A program made the translations under genes and the position numbers. The notes beneath the pieces were generated by a model. The model worked only from the letters and a program-made list of their open reading frames with translations. It was not told where the DNA came from and searched no databases. From positions 62,001-126,000 of the forward strand of contig JNDT01002364.1 in assembly GCA_000697055.1 (NCBI GenBank): DNA of 64,000 nt, in the 5' to 3' direction. The number at the start of each line of letters is the position of its first letter. Position 1 is the first letter of the stretch. This DNA is from Saksenaea vasiformis B4078 (taxonomy: Eukaryota > Mucoromycota > Mucoromycetes > Mucorales > Saksenaeaceae). Below are positions 1 through 12,317 of the stretch, one piece after another.

Positions 1-110
1 AATCCCTGTCGTATTTCTGATTCAAGTCATCAATTTATGATACTTGAGATGACATAGATATCGCTCGCTAAGGACATGCATTAATATGGTCGAATGTCAG
101 GAGCCGGTCT
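1..110. repeat. Partial copy 1 of a diverged dispersed repeat
   Basis: The first bases of the window, around 'ttcaagtcatcaatt' (21-35), match by eye the segment around 'cccaagtcatcgattcc' near 3612-3630. Both are followed by a similar 'ttgag..gat' stretch. The copy enters from outside the window, so its left end is unknown. It belongs to the same family as the copies near 450-835 and 3425-3765. No coding potential was seen. Confidence 0.5.
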
Positions 111-449
111 TCAAATTCTATGCGATTATATGAGGCGATAATACCATATGTATTACCGGGTCCAACTGATGCCAGCAGCCGCCAATACACTTCAATGAAC
201 TCGCTTTGCTGGAGCCAGGAAAGCTGTCAAGCAGACAGATCTACTTAACAAGCAGTTAAGAAGGACCTTTCCGGATTCCATAAGACTAGAGCAGAGGCTT
301 CTTGACCATTGTGTCGTCCACCAGACCAGCCTGAATGTCCAGCTATATAGGATAAGCTAAGGAAGCTGCCAAGCAGACAGACTGAGCGCCAAGCAGGAAT
401 CTCACACCCTCCACCGACTGCGGGAAACGACACGATCGAGTAAGCTTGG
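111..449. other. Non-coding stretch with a short direct repeat
   Basis: No gene is recognisable. A 20-21 bp direct repeat, 'ggaaagctgtcaagcagaca' at 218 and 'ggaagctgccaagcagacag' at 361, sits 143 bp apart. The short open frames here are not supported by any protein family I recognise. Confidence 0.4.
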
Positions 450-835
450 TTATCAGGATGGCTTGCAAAGGATATATCAACGAATGTGCAATGGCAGTTG
501 GAGTCATCAGTCTTTCCCCAATGTACTTAGCTTCAAACTGATCTAACGACTGGACTACTAATAGTTACGTTGTTCAATTAGAATTCTTGCGTCTCTCTTA
601 CAGAACTCCTATATCGTACTTACGAAATCCCCTGTTATATTTTTGATCGGTGATAGGGAAACCGTGGTACTCCCCCACTGAGGTTGGTCAAAGTATTGTC
701 CGACTCCACGCTCAACCCATATCCTCTGACTGCGTTCCAGCAAGTGGTGGAGTCCCATTGGCGCAAAATAAGTCTCCGACATCGTAAACGATTCCGCAAA
801 ACACAGTACTCAGGCGTCATACTGTAGCACGCTCA
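450..835. repeat. Copy 2 of the diverged dispersed repeat
   Basis: It shares several blocks in the same order with 3425-3765: 'gaatgtgc' followed by 'atcagtctttc', 'actgatc', 'actaatagttacgttgttca', a 'gaaaccgtg..tcccc' block and a closing 'tactgtagca' (around 818-830). Identity is patchy with indels, so this is an old duplication. With copy 3 it brackets a decayed protein-coding region, an arrangement that could reflect an old terminal-repeat element. The ends do not show a convincing TG...CA or target duplication. Confidence 0.5.
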
Positions 836-1320
836 TCTATGGATTTTTTCAGAGCGTCACCTGTTAATCGATGGACTGCATCTGCGATATATAAGCACTA
901 CACAAATTGTTACCCCGATAAAAAGCATTACCAGATACTCGATTCAGTTAAAAAGGATCTGTGCATTTTATCTGCAGAGAAAGACGACAAAGGAATTAAA
1001 GCAGCCAAGATAATGAAGGAATGGAACATATATTGGGTAATGTGGACATGCTCGAGTGTACATGCAACTGAATGGCCACGATTTAGAAAGAAATAAAGGA
1101 AGGGAGGGATTATGAACAAGAAGGCGAGCGTAGCTCGCGTGGTGACGCCGTCCACGTTCACAATGGAGAGACGTTCAATAATTGGGGAACAATCCATCAT
1201 ATGGGAAACATATACGGTGCGTTACCGCATTACAAAATTCAAAATGAGCAAACATATTCTTATGACCTTGTTGTGCTTCACTAGATAACAAGGACGAAGG
1301 AAATAAACACGGCGCAGAAC

Positions 1321-1354
1321 GAAGAGAAGAAGAAGAAGAAGAAGAAGAAGAGAA
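1321..1354 (+). repeat. (GAA)n microsatellite
   Basis: An almost perfect run of GAA/AAG triplets, directly visible. It lies at the 5' side of the decayed gene. Confidence 0.9.
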
Positions 1355-1417
1355 GACAAACAAGGTAACTTGCACATGTTGCATTAAACGTCTCTTTTAC
1401 GATAAAAACTATACGTA

Positions 1418-3027
1418 TAGCGAGCAAAGGTTGCTCATAATGAGCAGCAAGAATGGAAGCAAACACTGGAGGCAGATAAAGAACTGGAAGATCAGAACGA
1501 AACGCCGCAGCATTGTATATCCGAAAATCCACCCTCCGTTGAAGAGGATGGGCGATCGGTTACTTCAGGGGCCAGCACGTCCTCAATTACTATCTGGAAG
1601 GAGTGGGACAATTTCCTTGCGGCAGCCTATTTGGACGAAGACATATCAGAATACAGGGGAGCGAAAAAGTTGTCCGATTTTAGTTAAGCACCATTGCTAA
1701 TGCCCTGTGTTTATAGTGCTGAGAAGCATGGAATCATTATATGTGGAGGAAATATATCGCCACGGCCTAGTATGCCCCGTGTTGCGTATTCCAAGTTGAA
1801 TGAGAAAATACGGAATAATACGACACATTCAGTGTTTGCCGATGTATTTTCGTGCGAGCTTGGGTATGTGACCGAAGTCTTGAATGCGGTAAGGTTGTCC
1901 ATAATTTGTCGATGGCGATGGCCTCACATTTGGGATTTTATATGCTGAAGTCGCATGAAAAAGAGATGCTGAGAAAATCCAAATTTATACCAAACGATGT
2001 ATCATCTGACCGTGAGCAATGTCTGTTCTTTTTGATGGACATGTTTCAATACATGTAAGTCGGTATGCTGGTATGTCTAATTAAACAATCTGCTCCTCCA
2101 TCCAGTGCTCGTGATTTATATGTGCAAAAAGCAGATTTACGACATTCAGAGGCGTTGCTAAACGATGTGGCGATATTCCCAGCGTTCAGGATTTGCTTGA
2201 ACGCTAATGAAGAGAACAAACATGGCATGAATTTTTTTCCAGGAGAAGAAAAGCTATTGTCCATGACAAAACAACTAAAGGCAGCATATATATACAAAGA
2301 CAATAGGAATTATTACAAGGCGGATGGAGTAGTGCGACTATCAGAAGTGAACGATTTGGAAATCGCTTTGCTAGAGACTTCGGGTGGAATGGGACAAGCA
2401 TCCCAAACAAAAGTCAATTTCGATTTCCACAAGGGCCTATACGGTCTGGTCTCGATGATGAAGACCTTGGCAGATACGTTTAACTACGCTAATTTCGAGA
2501 TTTTTACAAGGGTTAAATTATACTTCGTACACGCGCATGGTACGCAGCTTCGGGACTATTTACCATAGAGAGGTGCTTCACGTAACCCATTCTCCATAGG
2601 ATCACACATACGACTATGGAGTCTATCTAATACATCGCCATCAACGTTCATAATGGCCCGCGAAGACAAAGCCCGCATCCCTGACGAATTCGGTGTGGAG
2701 CCGGCTTTGCTCGTGTATATTCGTTTTTTCTGGGATCTAAAAGCAAGTGACAGATCGGAATTACTATCCACTGACCTTTTTTCTTTTTTTGAATGACCTT
2801 AGGAACGTTTGAAAAGTACTGCTGAAGTCATAGAACAGTTACGGGACTCCCACCGCATTGAAATGAGAAAATGGAGATTCAAATATTTGCCTGATGAACA
2901 CAATTTGGCGAAAATTGTTGAACCTTCGATCATCAAATTGACAGAAAAAACGCATGGAGCGCTTTTCGCAGGATATGGTCCCCACAGTTCTCCCCCCCCT
3001 ACCAATGTACTACTGAACAAGAATTGA
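1418..3027 (+). pseudogene. Decayed multicopy mucoralean protein gene
   Basis: Separate open segments on the plus strand look like remnants of one multi-exon gene. One reads 'WKEWDNFLAAAYLDEDIS' near 1595-1650, an acidic N-terminal part. A long open block follows (2065-2568, 167 codons) with 'YYKADGVVRLSEVNDLEIAL' and 'LLETSGG', then a C-terminal block (2809-3027) with 'VIEQLRDSHRIEMRKWRFKY'. I recall this layout from a large family of uncharacterised proteins in Mucorales. Between the last two blocks the expected frame has stop codons, for example after 'GLFTIERCFT' near 2580, so the copy is probably dead. A nuclease-like D...E core is conceivable (AD-G...LLET), but the usual E-x-K lysine is absent here. 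Exon limits are not fixed. Confidence 0.5.
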
Positions 3028-3424
3028 GCTCTATATAACTAAACGAGGTATGATTATCGAAAGGTCGATTTGACAATGAGACGCGTATCGATCAATGCCC
3101 CCCTGCACGATGAAGCGTATGTCCCTTTCCTATGACTTCGCTGAGATACGTCTTATTGTGGCGCTCTTGTCCTGTTCATAGATGTCAGCTTTAGTATCAA
3201 ATTTGAATTCTTCAATCCTTCACCGCAAATCATGCATACTTTGCTTTTTTCATTGTCTTCGTGTTAATGCTGCTTTTCTATCGAGAACAGTGTGGGTGAT
3301 CCTTGTGCGGCTATAGCGTTTCTGCTCGGCTAACTGAAATCAAATATTACTGCAGGAGCATCTCCAACGGAAGCATCAGTTGACAAATCATTGAAAGAAG
3401 CCTTATTCCTACATGTTGGAACTA

Positions 3425-3765
3425 GATTTGGACGCGCATCAACGCGGTATCAAGGAATGTGCATGATAATTAGGACCATCAGCCTTTCACAATTAACCTA
3501 GCCTGAACTGATCAGACAACAAGGCTGCTAGTAGCACCTCGTTCAATTGGGATGTTCGCTTATCCCTTGCAAAGTGTTTACATCGCACTATGAGAGTTCT
3601 GGTGTTTCTAACCCAAGTCATCGATTCCTAGACATTGAGGGCGATACTGGCGCTGCTCGATAAGAATATTGTACGGGCGAAAACCGTGATTGAGTCACAT
3701 CGCCCTCCCCAAAAGGAAGTGAAGGGCATAGGGGCTGGTACCGTACTGTAGCATCCGAAACATCA
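3425..3765. repeat. Copy 3 of the diverged dispersed repeat
   Basis: This copy matches copy 2 block by block: 'gaatgtgca' (3457), 'accatcagcctttc', 'actgatca', 'gctagtagcacctcgttcaa', 'gaaaaccgtg..ctcccc' and 'tactgtagca' (3743-3752). The two copies lie about 2.95 kb apart in the same orientation. The rest of 3031-3939 holds no recognisable gene; its last part is the likely 3' flank of the hydratase gene. Confidence 0.5.
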
Positions 3766-3939
3766 TCAGCAAGTTTGTATTAGCTTGGTCTTCATAGAAG
3801 ACAATTTCTGAACAGAAACTCGTGCGAACCATGAACATCGTTTTGACATGAACCGATGGCTGTGCAGCCACCAGTCAAAGCTAGTCGTACCATCCTATCA
3901 CGTTGTTTCCTTTAAATGAAATAGTCTATTCCGTTTTTA

Positions 3940-5130
<1,191 letters not shown>

Positions 5131-5413
5131 AGTGTAGTAAGGTTGAGAGAACTAAAGAGAGGAAAATGAGTAAAGCGTGAGAAAGCGCGGATTGAAAACG
5201 AGCAGCTGCTTTTGAACTGAAGAGGAAGTCACAGGGGACGATCGTCCTTCTCTTGTCAAATGCGGTGTTCGTCTTACTGGACCTGTCGCTTCGCTTAAGA
5301 ATCTTCCAAATGTCACTTGCTGAGAAAAAGTTTGTCGCAGAGGAAATCCTTGGCGTTTCGGCTGGATATGCACTGACGCTACTCTCACTTTTCATCACTT
5401 TACAATTTCAAAT

Positions 5414-5936
5414 ATGAATGCACAATTCCATACTTCTCACACTCCTCATTATCGGGGCCAGATTGTGAAGCGTATGGGTGGTACGGCTGCAGCGAATCAA
5501 TTGGGTATCACATTCGTACAGCCTAAATATAGATTAAGCAGTACAATGGATGTCCCAGTAGCATCTTTGATAGCGCTAAAAAGAAAGGTTCTGAATGCAT
5601 CTTGACTAGTGCTATTTCCTTGATACGGCTTCTCCTCGCCCACAGAGCGTTGTGCATTATCTATTTTACCATCATGTAAAAAAAAAAAAAAAAAAGGAAA
5701 AAGCTGTTCTCAAAAATGCAAGAGCCACTAAGGCATTACCACGCCTATCTGACGAGTTGTTGACCGTCTGTCGGAATGTCCAGCGTGCAATAGCAGTGGA
5801 TGATGATGCAGAGCAGATTTTGCTAAGGGCACGAATTTCCGTACGAGAGAGCCATGATGACGGACTGCTGGCGTGTGTACAGATCTTGGAGCAGTTGACT
5901 AGGGACCTTCTAATGGAACAAGCGCACAAGTCTTAA
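5414..5936 (+). CDS. Small unknown basic protein with a poly-lysine tract
   Basis: I do not recognise this protein. Two in-phase open segments, 5414-5587 and 5646-5936, can be joined across a 58-nt intron (donor 'gttctg', weak; acceptor 'cccacag') to give about 154 aa. An N-terminal part 'GGTAAANQLGITFVQPKYRL' is followed by a run of six lysines coded by an 18-20 nt poly-A tract at about 5679. The C-terminal part looks helical ('LSDELLTVCRNVQRAI', 'LLACVQILEQLTRDLLMEQ'). It is transcribed away from the hydratase gene and could share its promoter. The weak donor and the homopolymer leave the model uncertain; the second half could start in a different exon. Confidence 0.4.
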
Positions 5937-6146
5937 TTCAGCGTCATCATCAATACCTTTAAAGCCTGTGTGTTATGGTCCCTCTACATAGATGGCGCAA
6001 GAGGGGAATAGTACGGAAAGGATACCAGAAAGGTTATTATCAGCAGCTGGAAATCGATAGCATGGTATTTAGGCTCACATACCATATGCCATATGTCGAC
6101 TGCTCGACCGACTAACGCTCACCCATCTTCCTGGATACGTTGTTTA

Positions 6147-6360
6147 CGTCAATCCAGCTGCGAAGTCGAATTTCGAGCCATTCTTTGTGGAGATGAAGAG
6201 CTGGCCCCATAAAGGCAATAAGCAGAAGATGGGCGCTGTAAAGCTAGGGAAAGAAATACAGCTTAGATTGAACAAAATGATGTTTGGGGGTGAAACCCAA
6301 AACCCGGTGACATTTGGGGTGTTAATGGAAGGTATTAATTGGAATGCGCGAGAAGCATAG
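6147..6360 (+). pseudogene. Fragment of a multicopy protein with a PD-(D/E)XK-like VEMK motif
   Basis: One frame reads continuously to a stop at 6360 with 'VYVNPAAKSNFEPFFVEMKS', then 'VKLGKEIQLRLNKMMFGG' and 'PVTFGVLMEGINW'. The pattern (hydrophobic strand, E-x-K, then 'VKLGKE..L.LNK' and 'GVL.EG') is what I recall from an expanded uncharacterised family of mucoralean proteins; the E-x-K strand is suggestive of a restriction-endonuclease-like fold. No intact 5' part with the matching aspartate was found upstream, so the copy is treated as a relic. The nuclease idea is inference from motif shape only. Confidence 0.4.
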
Positions 6361-8060
6361 ATAAACAAGCATGTTTTTGTTAATTATAGTTCTAAAGAAT
6401 GCCATGTCGAGACTCACTGCATAGACTTGGTTGTGACGGCCAGCACTGGATGATGGAGCTTGGGCGGTTCGTCTTTCCATAGAATGGACAGAACCACCCA
6501 TTGCTAGTCCCTCCAGTTCTTGAAAGTCTCCTGGCGGCCCTATGAATAATCAGCGTTATGTATGGCTGTGTATAATAGGTGATTATGGAGCGCATGATAA
6601 AGGAAATCCACAAAGTAGTAGATGCAACTCCAGCCAGAGAGCAGCTGTTGAGCGCTCTCCTATATCAGGACATCCCGTGATTCGCCTGCGCTGGCCACGA
6701 AGTAACTACAGTAGACACCTTTATAAGAATATTTGATATAAGAATAATCTCTGCATAAGGCTACCTTTTTAGGGGAACAAATTTGGTGGACGCTCTATTA
6801 CAAACTTCACTTGAAGAATATTCTCGATAAAGGAATACGTTTTCTGTCTACCAATAGTATTCTTATATCGAGTATCTACCGTATGAAGTCAGGCTTACTT
6901 ATACTGACGTTTATTACAAGGGACTTGCCTTGGACAAAGGGATCTTTGAAGTAGCGATCAGATAAATCCATTCCCAGCGGGAGATGCTAAGTTCGCCAAA
7001 CACTGGGACAAATAGATCAGCTATGCACAAAGCCTCTTGCTTTACACGCAGAAATATTCAGCTTGAGATAAAACACCGCCCTACATATAGATCTTCTGCC
7101 TTTTTGACTTATCCGACGTCACATACAGAAAGCGAGCAAGACGTTAGAATAAGATGCGAAAGGAAGATTCCTCTCAAAAGAGTCCCGGTAAATCACCAGC
7201 GACCGACATGGTGAACTATTGCTCTAGCGGTGTCTTGATTGCACAGCGCACTAGAAATGTCACAATCAATTATTTGGGCCCAGACCAACCAGCAACAAAC
7301 CTCCAGTGACGATACCAACCGTGGATACTAGCAGAACTGCACTTTATCAGTCGCTTCACGTATATCTTTAGTACCACAATATCTTTGCTAGTAACAGGGA
7401 TATCCTGCTTAATAATTGTTCTATTACTGGAAATATACAACGGAAGTCCATCTATTACAATGTGTATTAGGGACATAAGCCAGTTGGATCAGAAACTTGG
7501 TATAAAACTTAAGACACCAACCGACGTTAAACTTTGAAAAAACTGATCCATCACAGATGGACTGTTATGTTCATTCAAACAGCGTACTCAAACGATTGAT
7601 GGGTGCCTTCGCCATAATATCGTATATCGGGGGAATCGGTGAAATTCTGAACTTATTTCACGCATTGATCCGTGAAGCGCTTGGTTGCGTTACACAGGTA
7701 TATCAATTAACACAAGACAGTTCGGTTGCTTACATCTTGCTGCGAAAAGGAGTCTTTAAACTGAAGGCGTAGTTCACCTTTCAAATGACAAGAGTATGCC
7801 AAAAGACACTGGATGATAACACGTAAGTTCTATCTGTTTGTTTGTATTCCATGAATTTTTTTTGAAGTTTAAAGCGCCGCAAAAAGAAGTCGGGACAGGG
7901 CGCAGTCCCGGAAGGGGGACGAGCCCTCTTTATTGGATCCATGGAGTCGATTTCCGGATAACCCATGTGGATTCATAGCGGACAGTGAAAAAGTACCCGT
8001 AATTCCCGTACCTGTGACGATCTATGTATTGAACATGTCTTGTAAGATGGAGTAGGCATA

Positions 8061-8098
8061 AAGAGAGAGAGAGAGAGGAGAGAGGGAGAGAGAGAGAT
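8061..8098 (+). repeat. (GA)n microsatellite
   Basis: A nearly pure GA run with a few G insertions, upstream of the aminotransferase gene. Confidence 0.9.
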
Positions 8099-8349
8099 TA
8101 TTACTAGCATATAGACTAAGTTGCTATTGTTTATTTTGAATGATGATGATACGTGGGAATACAACTGATCTCACATCTCAAACGCGTCTTGATGCGGACT
8201 CCGTAACCTAAAAAATCACGACATTGTAGTCATTGTGATTGAGTGCCTCGTTCCGTGGATCCCCTTTTTTAAGCCCTTTTCTGTTTTTTTGTTCTTTTCT
8301 CTTTCTTCTTTTTTTTTCTTCTTTGTCTCTCATCGATCTGACAACGAGT

Positions 8350-10108
8350 ATGCTTTCGTCCATTTCCCGTACTGCCGTTCAGCCCAGCCGCATGGCCTGT
8401 CGTGCATTTGTTTCCACCTGGAGCAATGTTCCTCAAGGTAACGTATTCCATGCAATGCATACAAATATGTGTGTGTGTGTCTGTGTGCACAAAGACACGC
8501 GCGTATTATGTGTTCATCGCTGTGTGGGGTAATAAACCCAGCAACGCTAAAAACGCGCAATATCATAGGTCCCCCCGATGCTATTTTGGGTGTCACGGAA
8601 GCATTCAAGAAGGATACTGATCCCAGAAAGATGAACTTGGGTGTTGGTGCTTATCGTGATGATAATGGTAAACCATACGTCTTGACATCGGTGAAGAAGG
8701 TACAATCATCTCCACGACGCGTCCCTTTTTTTTATAACACCTCTTTCAGGCCGAAAGTTTGTTGTTGGAAAAGAGCTTGGACAAGGAATACGCTGGTATT
8801 ACTGGTGTCCCTGATTTCATCAAGGCTGCTGGACGTCTTGCCTACGGTGACGAGAGCAGTGTCATCAACGAGAACAGAGTAAGTTTCCCGTCCCTTTTTT
8901 CCCCAAGTTCGGGTAATGACGGGCTGGCTGACTTTTGAAATAGCTTGCGATCACTCAGTCTATCTCCGGAACTGGTGCCCTTCGTATTGGCGCTGCTTTC
9001 TTGTCCGCCTTCTTCCCTCATGCCAAGAATGTCATTGTGCCCAACCCTACCTGGGGTAACCATATCCCAATCATGCAACACAGCGGTCTGAACTTGGAAA
9101 AGTACACCTACTTTGACAAGTCTACCAATGGTCTTAATATTGATGGCATGTTGGAGGATATCAGAGTAAGTCATCAAACATAAAGCAAATCAGTTTTTGT
9201 TTAACCCCCTTTCTTTTATAGAAAGCACCCAAGAACACAATCGTCTTGCTTCACGCTTGTGCCCATAACCCTACTGGTGTTGATCCTACACAGTCCCAGT
9301 GGGATGAGATTTCCAAAGTAATCAAGGTATGTTATGCGCGCCCCACCCTCTTTTTTTTTTCCTTTCTGGTTTATTCAACGGGATATGTGTAGGAACGTGA
9401 ACACTTTGTTTTCTTCGATATGGCCTACCAAGGTTTTGCTTCTGGTGACTGCAACCGTGACGCTTACGCTCTTCGTAAGTTTGTCGACGAAGGTCATCAG
9501 TTGGTCCTTTCCCAATCTTTTGCCAAAAACATGGGTCTTTATGGTGAACGTGTTGGTTCCTTCTCCGTGGTGTGTGAAGATGCCGCTGAAAAGGCCCGTG
9601 TTGAGTCACAACTCAAGATCTTGATCCGTCCCATGTATTCCAACCCTCCCATCCATGGTGCTCGTCTTGTCAGCACTGTGCTTAACACACCCGAACTCAA
9701 GGAAGAATGGTTGGGTGAGGTCAAGTTGATGGCTGATCGTATCATCACCATGAGGTAAGGGTTCTTTCTTAAAACAAAGATGATGATTAAATGAATCTGC
9801 TTGTTTTATGTAGACATAAGCTTCGTAACCATTTGGAACAAGACTTTGGATCAAAGAAGGAGTGGTCCCATATTACTAACCAGGTAAGAAAAAAGAAGAA
9901 GAGGAAGGAAAGAAAGGATTGGGCTAAATGACGATTGTTTCAGATCGGCATGTTCTGTTACTCTGGTTTGACTCCAGAACAAGTGGATTCACTCAAGTCT
10001 GACTGGCATATCTACTTGACTCGTGATGGTCGTATCTCGATGGCAGGTATCTCTTCTGGTAACGTCAAGTACCTTGCGGAGGCCATCCACAATGTCACCA
10101 AGGCCTAA
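8350..10108 (+). CDS. Aspartate aminotransferase, mitochondrial
   Basis: PLP-dependent class I aminotransferase interconverting aspartate/2-oxoglutarate and oxaloacetate/glutamate, a part of the malate-aspartate shuttle. Eight exons: 8350-8437, 8569-8699, 8750-8878, 8944-9165, 9222-9326, 9393-9754, 9814-9883 and 9944-10108, giving 423 aa, normal for the mitochondrial isoform. The start gives an amphipathic Arg/Ser presequence ([20 protein letters not shown]). Seen in sequence: '[17 protein letters not shown]', '[13 protein letters not shown]', '[13 protein letters not shown]' and the PLP-binding stretch '[16 protein letters not shown]' with the Schiff-base lysine at about residue 270. All eight exons join in phase. 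The first intron holds a short TG-rich run. A 231-bp gap separates it from the next gene, co-oriented. Confidence 0.96.
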
Positions 10109-10339
10109 ATTTTCCCGCTGTGTAACATAGCCATTCGTGTGGGGTAGACAAACTTCACATGCAACAAACAGAGAGGTGTTGAAAAAGAACCCTTTTTAGT
10201 TTATGCGAATGACTCCCTCTTTTTTACCTCTTTTTGAAAATTCTGATTTCTTTTTAATAATTCCTTATCTTCCTTTTTTCCTTGCATTGAAACGCATCAT
10301 TAAACGTCGTCCATACTTCCTCCCCCCTACTCTTTGATA

Positions 10340-12291
10340 ATGTCTAAAACGTTTACCATCGATGAAGTGGCAAAGCACACACAACCAGATGACTGGTAAC
10401 CTTATTTCATTTACTGCTTTCGTCTCATAAGAGGCAATATAGTTGGATCATTGTTCACGACAAGGTTTACGACGTAACCAGCTTCCTTGATGACCATCCT
10501 GGTGGCAAGAAAGTACTTTTGAAAGCTGCTGGTACAGACGCCACGAAACAATTTGATGCCTTTCATAATCCTACCGTGCTACAAAAAATCGGGCCTCAGT
10601 TTCTTATTGGGACCCTTGGATCACCGGAAGAAGAAGAAGTGGAGAATAAATCTCCACTTATGGTAGGCGACTCTTTTGGCGACATGGTTCCTTTTGGCGA
10701 TCCAATGTGGTATCAAGATTGGTATAGGTAAGGAAGAAAGAAACGTAAAAAGCTGGAATCTCTTTGACGCAACCAAAACTTCTCACAGTCCATATTATAA
10801 TGATTCGCATCGCGCCGTCCGTAAATACGTACGTGATTTTGTGGAAAAGGAAATTATGCCCTATACGCATGAATGGGATGAAGCCAAGGCATTGCCCAGG
10901 GAAATCTTTGTCAAAGCGGCCAAGGCAGGTATCCTCTCTGCCTGTGTGGGTCATGTCGACCCATCCTTGATGCCCTATCCTTTGCCAGCCAATATTAAAC
11001 CTGATGATTTCGATCCCTTTCATCATGTTGTAACGGTGGATGAACTCTCGCGCTGCGGGTCAGGCGGTGTAAGTGTCCATTTCTTTTCTTTTCTTTTTTT
11101 TTTTTTGGTTTTACGGAAGGTTCATTTTTTTTTTGTAGATAACTTGGGGTCTTGTCGGCGGACTCGGCATTGGTTTGCCTCCAATTGTACATTTTGGAAG
11201 CGACTATTTAAAGAAGAAGGTGGTTCCGGACTGCCTATCAGGCAAAAAATTCATCTGTCTTGCTATTACCGAACCTTCGGGTGGATCCGATGTTGCGAAC
11301 CTTCAGACAGAAGCGAAAGACATGGGTGACCATGTAAGGCAGCAAAAGTTTTCTATGTTCCTTAACTAACTGTATGGAAAGTATTTGCTGAATGGCGAGA
11401 AAAAATGGATCACGAATGGTGTGTTTGCAGACTACTTTACAGTTGCTTGTCGTACAGGTGAACCAGGATTTGGTGGTATTTCTTTCTTATTGGTGGAGCG
11501 TACGATGCCCGGTGTCAACACGCGTCAGATGCAGTGCTCAGGTGTTTGGCCTTCTGGTACAGCCTATGTTACCTTTGAAGACGTCAAGGTGCCCAAGACA
11601 TATCTCATCGGCAAAGAAAATAAGGGATTCAAGTATATCATGTTCAACTTTAACAGTGAACGCATGGGTATTGTGATTCAAGCAAACCGATTTGCACGCG
11701 TTTGTGTTGAAGAAGCCCTCAAGGTAAAAAGAAAAAAAATGTGGTTTGTGGTCGTTGTTTGCTTACCGTTATCCTTTAGTACGCCCATAAACGTACTACC
11801 TTTGGCAAGAAGCTGGTGGATCATCCGGTGATTCGCAACAAATTTGCACACATGATTCGAAAAGTGGAGGCCACGCATGCATGGATGGAAATCCTTGTCT
11901 ATCAAGCAATGAAGATGCCAGTGGAACTGCAGCCCTTACGCTTAGGTGGCCCTATTGCTCTGTGCAAAGCCCAGGCCACGCAAACCTTTGAATACTGCGC
12001 CAGAGAAGCTGCGCAAATCTTTGGTGGTTTGGCATACACGCGAGGTAAGAACGTACATCTTACTTCACTTCTCTTTTTTTAAACAAAAAAAATTCCGACA
12101 TTAGGCGGCCAGGGTGAAAAGGTCGAGCGACTCTACCGTGAAGTTCGTGCATTTGCTATTCCTGGTGGTTCAGAAGAGATTATGTTGGATTTAGGCATCC
12201 GCCAATCGGTAAGTCTAAACTGGGCAATGCATCAGAGACTAAATCTCCATGGTAGATGAAAATTGGTGCGTTTATGGGTGCAAAGATATGA
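10340..12291 (+). CDS. Cytochrome b5-acyl-CoA dehydrogenase fusion protein
   Basis: A 520-aa flavoprotein built from an N-terminal cytochrome b5 domain (about residues 1-80) and an acyl-CoA dehydrogenase domain (about 110-515). Exons: 10340-10395, 10443-10727, 10789-11068, 11139-11333, 11382-11723, 11780-12044, 12105-12208 and 12256-12291. The heme-binding core '[13 protein letters not shown]' and a second histidine in 'FDAFHNP' are visible. The dehydrogenase part has '[10 protein letters not shown]', 'KKWITNG', '[20 protein letters not shown]' and 'IPGGSEEIM'. The b5 domain may pass electrons to or from the flavin; physiological substrate unknown, probably peroxisomal or mitochondrial fatty-acid chemistry. 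No clear presequence or PTS1 was seen (the C-terminus is GAKI). Its stop lies only 26 bp from the stop of the convergent serine dehydratase gene. Confidence 0.93.
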
Positions 12292-12317
12292 TGATATGCA
12301 AAGTAAAATAAAAAGAT

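Larger units (their letters stand above)
5937..8349. other. Relic-rich stretch without an intact recognisable gene
   Basis: Apart from the fragment at 6147-6360 I see only short open pieces, such as 6984-7214 and 7557-7772 on the plus strand (the latter 71 codons, 'IISYIGGIGEILNLFHALIR'). These resemble scattered exons of multicopy accessory proteins. A (GA)n run lies at 8061-8098. The last 120 bp, with pyrimidine-rich runs, form the promoter side of the aminotransferase gene. Confidence 0.4.

Noticed and set aside
1..3765. Full LTR retrotransposon
   Set aside because: Direct repeats are present, but no reverse transcriptase, integrase, primer-binding site or TG..CA ends could be seen between them.
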